Positions 1-5,817 of a DNA stretch of 5,906 nucleotides are shown here, one piece after another. The DNA lies in the NCBI GenBank assembly GCA_003519685.1, contig DOWG01000176.1:6480-12385 (forward strand), read 5' to 3'. The DNA is from Lachnospiraceae bacterium (GTDB lineage Bacteria > Bacillota > Clostridia > Lachnospirales > Lachnospiraceae). Under the pieces are notes generated by a model. It was not told where the DNA came from, did no database searches, and was given only the letters and a program-made list of their open reading frames with translations. The translations under genes and the position numbers were made by a program. Numbering within the stretch: position 1 is the first letter of the stretch; every line of letters begins with the position of its first letter.

Positions 1-53
1 ATATGCCGGAAGAGGAATTCAATGCAGATGCAATTGGGCCGGAGGATGAATAA
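1..53 (+). CDS. C-terminal tail of an upstream gene, possibly ftsL-like (partial)
   Basis: The reading frame that starts at base 3 and stops at the TAA at 51-53 reads MPEEEFNADAIGPEDE. It is strongly acidic, and its codons (GAA, GCA, CCG, GAT) match those of the genes downstream. The 5' end lies outside the window, so the Met at base 3 is probably internal. In dcw clusters of Gram-positive bacteria the gene just before the class B PBP is normally ftsL or a divIC-like septum protein, so this is the best guess by position. Nothing in 16 residues proves it. A competing frame runs from base 1 to a stop at 76-78 and gives a basic peptide with less typical codons. I prefer the acidic frame, but only moderately. 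Confidence 0.45.
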   Translation, partial: MPEEEFNADAIGPEDE

Positions 54-107
54 AGATACAAGGTTTGTAATAAAATGAAACGATAAGGTATACAAGGTAA
101 GGATCCT

Positions 108-2057
108 ATGGCTAGAAGCAGAACCTATAATCGTAGAAATATTCTCACTATTGTATCGATAATCATATTGGTTGCACTTGGTCTTACCATAAGACTGGGA
201 TATTTGATGATCTTTCGTTCCGAGGAATATGCTGCCCGGGCACAAGCTCTCCATGAAAGGGAACGGGCAATTAAGGCGAAACGGGGGAGAATCTTTGACC
301 GAAACGGTGTTGAGATTGCTACCAATAAGCCGGTATGTACTATATCCGTAATTCACAAACAGATTACTGATCCGGAACGGGTCATAAAAGTGCTGTCGGA
401 TGAGCTGGGATTAAGCGAAGAAAAAGTCCGGAAACGGGTAGAGAAGGTCTCCTCCATTGAAAGAATCAAGTCCAATGTAGAGAAAGAAATCGCGGATAAG
501 ATCCGGGAATATGATTTGGACGGTGTTATGGTAGACGAAGACTATAAACGATATTATCCTTATGAGAGCCTGGCATCGAAGGTGATTGGATTTACCGGAG
601 GTGACAACCAGGGAATCATTGGCTTAGAAGTAAAATATGATGAATATCTGAAAGGAATTGACGGCACGATACTTACGCTGACTACAGCGTATGGAGTGGA
701 AATAGAAAATGCTGCCGAGGATAGAATCGAGCCGCAGGCTGGGAATGATTTATACCTGAGCATGGATGTAAATATCCAGGAATATGCGGAGCAGGCAGCA
801 AAAAAAGTAATGGAGGCAAAGAATGCAAATAATGTCAAGCTGATTGTTATGAGTCCGCAAAACGGTGAAATCTACGCCATGGTAAATGTCCCGGAATTTA
901 ATTTGAATGATCCCTATACTTTGATTGATGAAATCGCTGTGGAATACGAAGGGCAGAGCCTTAGTGCAGAGAAGCAAAAAGAGCTTTTAAACGGAATGTG
1001 GAGAAATGCATGTATCAGTGATACCTATGAACCGGGTTCTGCTTTTAAGATCGTAACAGCGACGGCAGCATTGGAAGAGGGTGTGGTTTCCCTAAACGAT
1101 ACCTTCTACTGTCCGGGTTACAAAAAGGTAGAGGACCGCATTATCCGGTGCCATAAGGCAGGCGGACATGGAAGCCAGACTTTTGTGGACGGAATAAAAA
1201 ATTCATGTAATCCGGTATTTATCGAGATCGGAGCCAGAGTTGGTGTGGATAAGATGTATCTTTACTATGACCGGCTCGGGCTGTTTAAGAAAACGGGAGT
1301 GGATCTGCCGGGGGAAGCCAATTCCATTATGCACAAGAAGGAGAATATCGGTGCGGTTGAGCTGGCAACCATGTCCTTTGGCCAGTCCTTTCAGATCACA
1401 CCGCTCCAGCTGTTGACCGCGTCCAGTGCCGTAGTGAACGGAGGCAATCTTGTCGTTCCGCATTTTGGAGTCGAAATTAAAACGCCCGACGGGAGCACGG
1501 TGAATACCATTGATTATAAAACCACCCCCGGTGCGGTAACGAAGGAAACCTCAGAGACCATGAAGATGCTCTTAGAAGCAGTAGTTGCCGATGGCACCGG
1601 CAGAAGAGCTTATCTTCCGGGGTTTAAAGTCGGTGGAAAAACAGCTACCTCAGAAAAGCTTCCCAGAAGAAACGGCAAATATATCTCTTCTTTTATCGGT
1701 TTTGCTCCTGCGGATGACCCTAAGGTAATTGCGATCATCTTAATCGACGAACCGACCGGGATTTACTACGGGGGAACGATAGCTGCTCCGGTTATCTCGG
1801 AACTTTTTGATAATATACTTCCGTATATGGGAATTGAACCCAGATATTCGGAATCGGAAATTGAAAAATTTAAGATCGGTTCCTTTGAAGTACCGGATTT
1901 CGTAGGAAAAACAAAAGCAGAGGTAAAGGACTTACTAAGAATATATGGATTTGGTGAATTATATCCCACAGGGGAAGGGGATGTTGTCATGGAACAATTT
2001 CCGCTTCCGGGAGAGAAGGTAGAGCAGGGCAGCAGCCTGATACTATATTTTAATTAA
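108..2057 (+). CDS. spoVD: Class B penicillin-binding protein, SpoVD/FtsI type with one PASTA domain
   Basis: Monofunctional DD-transpeptidase that crosslinks peptidoglycan outside the membrane, normally paired with a SEDS polymerase such as the one encoded at 4678-5817. A short basic N-terminus is followed by one membrane segment (about residues 12-36). Next come the PBP dimerisation domain, with RGRIFDRNG at 59-67, and the transpeptidase domain (about 240-570). The catalytic SxxK is S311-A-F-K314 and the SxN motif is S366-C-N368. The third motif reads K511-T-A513 where most family members have KTG. A single PASTA domain fills about 593-649. Length and the single PASTA fit B. subtilis SpoVD (about 646 residues) better than its two-PASTA Pbp2B. 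The ATG at 108 has TAAGGA at 98-103 as ribosome binding site. No convincing promoter lies in the 54 bases upstream, so it is probably cotranscribed with the preceding gene. Whether it serves division, sporulation or both is not visible here; ftsI or pbpB are equally defensible names. Confidence 0.93.
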   Translation: MARSRTYNRRNILTIVSIIILVALGLTIRLGYLMIFRSEEYAARAQALHERERAIKAKRGRIFDRNGVEIATNKPVCTISVIHKQITDPERVIKVLSDELGLSEEKVRKRVEKVSSIERIKSNVEKEIADKIREYDLDGVMVDEDYKRYYPYESLASKVIGFTGGDNQGIIGLEVKYDEYLKGIDGTILTLTTAYGVEIENAAEDRIEPQAGNDLYLSMDVNIQEYAEQAAKKVMEAKNANNVKLIVMSPQNGEIYAMVNVPEFNLNDPYTLIDEIAVEYEGQSLSAEKQKELLNGMWRNACISDTYEPGSAFKIVTATAALEEGVVSLNDTFYCPGYKKVEDRIIRCHKAGGHGSQTFVDGIKNSCNPVFIEIGARVGVDKMYLYYDRLGLFKKTGVDLPGEANSIMHKKENIGAVELATMSFGQSFQITPLQLLTASSAVVNGGNLVVPHFGVEIKTPDGSTVNTIDYKTTPGAVTKETSETMKMLLEAVVADGTGRRAYLPGFKVGGKTATSEKLPRRNGKYISSFIGFAPADDPKVIAIILIDEPTGIYYGGTIAAPVISELFDNILPYMGIEPRYSESEIEKFKIGSFEVPDFVGKTKAEVKDLLRIYGFGELYPTGEGDVVMEQFPLPGEKVEQGSSLILYFN

Positions 2058-2059
2058 TA

Positions 2060-2088
2060 TTGTCATTTGAAATGTTATAAAGTATAAT
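2060..2088 (+). promoter_or_regulatory. Predicted housekeeping (sigma A) promoter for mraY
   Basis: TTGTCA at 2060-2065 (five of six bases of the -35 consensus) and a perfect TATAAT at 2083-2088 are separated by exactly 17 bases. The -35 begins three bases after the PBP stop codon, so the element is not constrained by coding. Transcription would start near 2095 and leave a leader of about 65 bases before mraY. This suggests that mraY, and perhaps the genes after it, can be expressed independently of the PBP gene. It is a prediction from pattern only. Confidence 0.65.
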
Positions 2089-2131
2089 AGCTAAGTTAAT
2101 AATAGAACAAAAGATGATTACATAAGAATTG

Positions 2132-2154
2132 TGCCTATACTTGGCAGATAGGAG
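2132..2154 (+). promoter_or_regulatory. Weak alternative stem-loops over the mraY ribosome binding site
   Basis: CCTAT at 2134-2138 can pair with ATAGG at 2148-2152, which overlaps the mraY Shine-Dalgarno sequence AGGAG (2150-2154). A competing stem, TGCC at 2132-2135 with GGCA at 2143-2146, would leave the Shine-Dalgarno free. Both stems are only four or five pairs long, so this may be chance. No known riboswitch class is recognisable. Confidence 0.15.
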
Positions 2155-2159
2155 CCTTC

Positions 2160-3140
2160 ATGAATTATTCGGTTATCTTACCATGCATAATATCCTTTGT
2201 TGTCTGCGTGATACTTTGCCCGCTTTTAATTCCGTTTCTTAAAAAATTAAAGTTCGGGCAATACGTAAGGGAGGACGGACCAGAATCTCATCTGAAAAAG
2301 ACAGGTACTCCTACCATGGGCGGAATTATTATTGTATTAAGCATCGCCATAACAAGCCTGCTATACCTTAAGGACTATCCGGATATTGTACCTGTTTTAT
2401 TCGCAACAATAGGGTTTGGAATTATCGGTTTTATGGATGACTACATAAAGGTGGTAATGAAACGTTCCCTGGGATTGCGGGCATGGCAGAAGCTGCTGGG
2501 GCAGATTTTGGTAACTGCAGTGTTTGGTTACTACATGGTGAACTTTACCGATGTCGGAACCTCCATGCTGATACCATTTTCCAATGGCAGATATCTGGAT
2601 GTATCCTACATGTTCATCCCCATGTTGTTTATCGTCGTGCTTGGTACGGTGAATGGGTCTAATTTTACGGATGGATTGGATGGATTAGAGTCCAGTGTAA
2701 CGGTACTCATAGCAACCTTCTTTACGGTAGTTGCAATTGCGGCAGAAGGAGGCTTCACCTTTTTAAACGATATCGAAATATCGCCGATCACAGGAGCAGT
2801 GGCGGGAAGCCTGCTGGCATTCCTTCTCTATAATGTATATCCGGCCAAGGTATTTATGGGAGACACCGGTTCTCTGGCCCTCGGCGGGTTCGTTGCAACG
2901 ACGGCGTATATGCTGCAGATGCCCCTTTTTATCGTATTGATTGGGTTCATTTATCTGGTGGAAGTCGTTTCTGTCATACTGCAGGTAGGATATTTTAAAT
3001 TAACCGGAGGGAAGCGGCTGTTTCGGATGGCGCCGATCCATCACCATTTTGAATTAATGGGATGGTCTGAGACCAGAATTGTAGCGGTGTTTTCCGTCAT
3101 TACCGCAGTACTGTGTATGTTGGCGTTGATGGGGATCTAA
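2160..3140 (+). CDS. mraY: Phospho-N-acetylmuramoyl-pentapeptide transferase MraY
   Basis: Integral membrane enzyme that transfers phospho-MurNAc-pentapeptide from UDP to undecaprenyl phosphate, giving lipid I, the first membrane step of peptidoglycan synthesis. The 326-residue length is normal for the family, and about ten hydrophobic segments are visible. The family signatures appear in order: KKTGTPTMGG at 46-55; the paired aspartates D93-D94 in GFMDDY; NFTDGLDGL at 168-176 with D171 and D174; FMGDTGS at 232-238 with the Mg-site aspartate D235; and APIHHHFE at 291-298 with the histidine triad 294-296. No key residue is missing. ATG at 2160 is preceded by AGGAG at 2150-2154, five bases away. 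The gene follows the PBP gene after 102 bases and has its own strong promoter candidate. In the usual order murE and often murF would lie just before it; here they do not. Confidence 0.98.
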   Translation: MNYSVILPCIISFVVCVILCPLLIPFLKKLKFGQYVREDGPESHLKKTGTPTMGGIIIVLSIAITSLLYLKDYPDIVPVLFATIGFGIIGFMDDYIKVVMKRSLGLRAWQKLLGQILVTAVFGYYMVNFTDVGTSMLIPFSNGRYLDVSYMFIPMLFIVVLGTVNGSNFTDGLDGLESSVTVLIATFFTVVAIAAEGGFTFLNDIEISPITGAVAGSLLAFLLYNVYPAKVFMGDTGSLALGGFVATTAYMLQMPLFIVLIGFIYLVEVVSVILQVGYFKLTGGKRLFRMAPIHHHFELMGWSETRIVAVFSVITAVLCMLALMGI

Positions 3141-3163
3141 GTACCAACGACTTCAAACAGTTG

Positions 3164-3205
3164 CTCATAAAAATATGCTTTCGATTACATGAGTTTTTCT
3201 TGTTT
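3164..3205 (+). terminator. Weak hairpin with U-tract after mraY (possible attenuator)
   Basis: CTCAT at 3164-3168 can pair with ATGAG at 3189-3193, followed at once by a T-rich run (TTTTTCTTGTTT, 3194-3205). The stem is only five pairs, AT-rich, with a loop of about 20 bases, so full termination is unlikely. It could cause partial termination between mraY and murD, which would fit the separate promoter candidate just after it, but it may be chance. Confidence 0.2.
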
Positions 3206-3213
3206 GGTATAAA
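3184..3213 (+). promoter_or_regulatory. Candidate extended -10 promoter for murD
   Basis: TATAAA at 3208-3213 is preceded by TGG at 3205-3207, which gives the TGn of an extended -10 element. A weak -35, ATTACA at 3184-3189 (four of six), lies 18 bases upstream. Transcription would start near 3220 and give a leader of about 80 A-rich bases. A second, weaker candidate in the same gap is TTGAAA at 3246-3251 with TGAAAT at 3269-3274 (17-base spacer). The gap is otherwise without a gene, and its last 70 bases before the murD ribosome binding site are very A-rich. Confidence 0.35.
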
Positions 3214-3299
3214 GGAATGGAAGGTTACGTTAGGATAAAAATAAATTGAAATGGTCAAAAAATAAAAATGAAATCGTTTCCTAGGTTGGAGGAAGAACA

Positions 3300-4661
3300 A
3301 TGCAGCTAAAAGATAAAAAGGTTTTGGTATTTGGTGCTGCGAAAAGCGGTATCTCAGCAACAAAACTGTTACAAAAATTAGGAGCCTATGTAATACTATA
3401 TGATTCGAATACGAAATTAACCGTATGTGATTTTGAAGGAAAGTTTGATACGAAGCGGAAATTTACGCTCCTTACCGGAAAACTGACCGAGGAAGTCATG
3501 GATACGCTTGCGCTTGCTGTTTTAAGTCCGGGAGTTCCGATTGATCTGCCGGAAGTAACCATAATGAAGGAAAAAAACATCCCGATCTGGGGTGAAATCG
3601 AACTGGCATACCAAAATGCAAGAGGAAAGGTAATTGGTATCACAGGGACCAATGGTAAGACAACAACGACCTCTTTGGTCGGAGCGATTATGAAAACTTA
3701 TTATGAGGAAGTCTATGTTGTCGGCAATATAGGGAATCCCTATACGGATATTGCCCTTGATACGACGGAGAAATCTGTGGTGGTAGCAGAGATCAGCAGT
3801 TTTCAGTTAGAGACCATCGATGAATTCAAGCCGGAGGTCAGCGCAATCTTGAATATTACTCCGGATCACCTAAACCGCCACCATACGATGGAGACCTACA
3901 TACAAACGAAGGAAAACATGGCGAGGAATCAAACCATGGAAGAGCTCTGCGTTCTGAATTATGAGGATGAAATACTCCGGGAAATGGCGGGCAGACTGCA
4001 TACCAGAGTCATGTTTTTCAGCAGTGCAAGACCGCTGGAGAATGGTTTGTTTTTGCAGGGGGATGAGATCTTCTATGCGAAGGACAACACGGTGGAGAAG
4101 ATATGCAATATTCACGAATTGAAGATTCTTGGAAAGCACAGCTATGAAAATGTTATGGCAGCCGTAGGGATAGCAATTACGATGGGTGTGCCGATGGATA
4201 ACATAAGAAAAGCGATTACTTCCTTTCAGGCCGTGGAGCATCGGATCGAGTATGTAGAAACCATACACGGAGTTCGCTACTACAATGATTCGAAGGGAAC
4301 CAATCCGGATGCTTCGATTAAAGCGGTGCAGGCAATGGCCGGCCCGACTATTTTAATCGGCGGGGGATTTGATAAGGGGTCAGAGTTTGATGATTGGATA
4401 GAAAGTTTCGATGGAAAAATTAAATATTTGGTTCTGCTTGGTCAGACCAGGGAGAAGATAGCCGGTACGGCAAGAAAGCATGGCTTCACTAATATCATTA
4501 TGGTAAACAGCTTAAAGGATGCCGTCAAAATCAGTGCGATGAAGGCAGAACCGGGTGATGCCGTACTATTATCCCCAGCCTGCGCAAGCTGGGGAATGTT
4601 TGACAATTATGAACAACGAGGCAGATTATTTAAGGAGTATGTCAGGGAAATGCTTGATTAG
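3300..4661 (+). CDS. murD: UDP-N-acetylmuramoyl-L-alanine--D-glutamate ligase MurD
   Basis: Cytoplasmic ATP-dependent ligase that adds D-glutamate to UDP-MurNAc-L-alanine, the second amino acid of the peptidoglycan stem. The 453-residue length matches the family. Domain 1 starts with a Rossmann-like segment, VLVFGAAKSG at 8-17, that binds the UDP part. The central ATP-binding domain begins with GTNGKTTT at 116-123. NITPDHLNRH at 185-194 is the family's magnesium and substrate region, and K204 is the likely carbamylated lysine by position. The C-terminal domain has VEHR at 312-315, NDSKGTN at 329-335, GGGFDKG at 354-360 and LSPACASWGMF at 424-434. ATG at 3300 has a strong GGAGG at 3288-3292, seven bases upstream. 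The ribosome binding site, the conserved N-terminal motif and the family length all agree with this start. A strong hairpin lies within the coding sequence near the 3' end. The next gene begins 16 bases after the stop, so the two are surely cotranscribed. Confidence 0.98.
   Translation: MQLKDKKVLVFGAAKSGISATKLLQKLGAYVILYDSNTKLTVCDFEGKFDTKRKFTLLTGKLTEEVMDTLALAVLSPGVPIDLPEVTIMKEKNIPIWGEIELAYQNARGKVIGITGTNGKTTTTSLVGAIMKTYYEEVYVVGNIGNPYTDIALDTTEKSVVVAEISSFQLETIDEFKPEVSAILNITPDHLNRHHTMETYIQTKENMARNQTMEELCVLNYEDEILREMAGRLHTRVMFFSSARPLENGLFLQGDEIFYAKDNTVEKICNIHELKILGKHSYENVMAAVGIAITMGVPMDNIRKAITSFQAVEHRIEYVETIHGVRYYNDSKGTNPDASIKAVQAMAGPTILIGGGFDKGSEFDDWIESFDGKIKYLVLLGQTREKIAGTARKHGFTNIIMVNSLKDAVKISAMKAEPGDAVLLSPACASWGMFDNYEQRGRLFKEYVREMLD
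4572..4595 (+). repeat. Perfect GC-rich inverted repeat inside murD
   Basis: TCCCCAGC at 4572-4579 is the exact reverse complement of GCTGGGGA at 4588-4595, with an eight-base loop (CTGCGCAA). It lies in codons for the conserved SPACASWG stretch of MurD, so the protein explains part of the pattern. No T-run follows, so it is not a standard intrinsic terminator. A perfect TTGACA follows at 4600-4605, with only a poor -10 (GATTAT, 4624-4629) 18 bases further on. Confidence 0.5.
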
Positions 4662-4663
4662 TC

Positions 4664-4668
4664 AGGAG
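4664..4668 (+). promoter_or_regulatory. Ribosome binding site that decides the SEDS gene start
   Basis: AGGAG lies nine bases before the ATG at 4678. Two in-frame downstream ATGs exist (residues 8 and 13). The first of these has a GGAG only two bases before it, too close to work well, so 4678 is preferred. Confidence 0.7.
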
Positions 4669-4677
4669 TGTTAATAT

Positions 4678-5817
4678 ATGAGCAGGACAGCAGGAGAAAT
4701 GAATAAAAGAAAAATGCATAGCTATTATGACTATAGTCTGTTGTTTCTGACACTCTTTCTGGTGTGTTTTGGCTTAGTCATGATTTACAGTACGAGCTCT
4801 TATAATGCACAGAGATTGTATGGAAACGCAACCCATTATCTCGAAAGGCAGGCGCTGTTTTCAGGAGCCGGAATACTAATCATGCTGTTCGCTTCCAAGA
4901 TAGATTATCGTATCTATATTAAGAATTTGCCCATTATTAAGATAAAGCCGGTAACGGTTCTATATTTCCTTTGCATCGGATTACAAGTTTATGTACTTAT
5001 CTTCGGAGACGTAATTAATGGTGCAAAAAGATGGATCAGCATCGGATCGTTTAGATTTCAGCCTTCCGAGCTGACAAAAGTCGCGGTAATCCTGTTTACT
5101 GCCTACATAGTACAGCTTGCACCGAGAAGGCTGGACAAATTCACTGGTTTTCTAAGAGTCGTATTTCTCATTGCCCCTTTGCTTGCGCTTATTGTTATTG
5201 AAAACTTTTCGACGGCGCTGGTTGTCGGCGTGATTATGGTAGCAATTTGTTTCGTTGCCAGTAAAAAGAAAGGTTATTTTATCTTCTCCGGATTGCTGCT
5301 GGTGGGAGCCGGAGCCTTGCTGGTGCGTTTTGTTCCCTACCGTTTCGAGCGTATCAACGTATGGCTGAACGTCGAAACACATCCGAAGGGCTATCAGATA
5401 TTGCAGGGACTGTATGCCATCGCATCCGGCGGCGTATTTGGAAAAGGATTGGGAGAGAGTATGCAAAAATTGGGTTTCATTCCGGAGTCCCATAATGACA
5501 TGATCTTCTCCGTTATCTGTGAGGAGCTTGGCCTCTTCGGTGCATTTGCCCTAATCCTGCTATTTGTTTTACTTGTTTGGCGTATTTTTATCATTGCTAT
5601 AAATGCTCCCGATCTCTACGGCGGCCTGATTGCGACCGGCGTATTGACACATATCGCAGTGCAGGTTTTAATTAATATTGCGGTAGTAACCAATACGATT
5701 CCCTCCACCGGTATTCCGTTACCGTTTATCAGCTATGGAGGAAGTTCCATGATGGTAATCCTGTTTGAAATGGGGATCGTACTTAGTATCTCCAACCAGA
5801 TTAAAGCGGAGCGGTAG
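4678..5817 (+). CDS. ftsW: SEDS-family peptidoglycan polymerase, FtsW/SpoVE type
   Basis: Polytopic membrane glycosyltransferase that polymerises lipid II into glycan strands, working with a class B PBP such as the one encoded at 108-2057. It has 379 residues, close to the family norm, with about ten membrane segments (first at about 20-37, last at about 353-372). Diagnostic motifs are NGAKRWISIG at 114-123 followed by FQPSEL at 127-132; FGKGLGES at 254-261; PESHNDMIFSVICEELG at 269-285; and STGIPLPFISYGGSS at 343-357. D274 in the HND motif aligns with the catalytic aspartate of RodA and FtsW (E. coli FtsW D297). At 175-179 it reads ENFST where many members have QPDLGT. It lies 16 bases after murD, the place of spoVE in B. 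subtilis, so spoVE is an equally good name; the sequence cannot separate division from sporulation roles. MurG, the usual next gene, does not start within the next 89 bases. Confidence 0.95.
   Translation: MSRTAGEMNKRKMHSYYDYSLLFLTLFLVCFGLVMIYSTSSYNAQRLYGNATHYLERQALFSGAGILIMLFASKIDYRIYIKNLPIIKIKPVTVLYFLCIGLQVYVLIFGDVINGAKRWISIGSFRFQPSELTKVAVILFTAYIVQLAPRRLDKFTGFLRVVFLIAPLLALIVIENFSTALVVGVIMVAICFVASKKKGYFIFSGLLLVGAGALLVRFVPYRFERINVWLNVETHPKGYQILQGLYAIASGGVFGKGLGESMQKLGFIPESHNDMIFSVICEELGLFGAFALILLFVLLVWRIFIIAINAPDLYGGLIATGVLTHIAVQVLINIAVVTNTIPSTGIPLPFISYGGSSMMVILFEMGIVLSISNQIKAER

Noticed and set aside
68..96. Sigma E-like promoter upstream of the PBP gene: TAATAAA at 68-74 and TATACAAG at 89-96, spacer 14
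   Set aside because: Partial matches only (about five of seven and six of eight bases). A start about seven bases further on would fall at the ribosome binding site (98-103) and leave almost no leader, so it would not serve this ATG.
56..98. Nine-base direct repeat ATACAAGGT at 56-64 and 90-98
   Set aside because: Short and only two copies, in an AT-rich gap that includes the ribosome binding site; no third copy or symmetry to suggest an operator.
2768..2783. Perfect six-pair hairpin CGATAT-CGAA-ATATCG inside mraY
   Set aside because: Short, AT-rich, within the coding sequence and with no adjacent signal; expected by chance in several kilobases.
3870..4268. 132-residue open frame on the - strand opposite murD
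   Set aside because: Lies entirely inside murD, has no recognisable domain and a composition typical of antisense frames (rich in H, C and Y). The same holds for the other - strand frames within the four genes.
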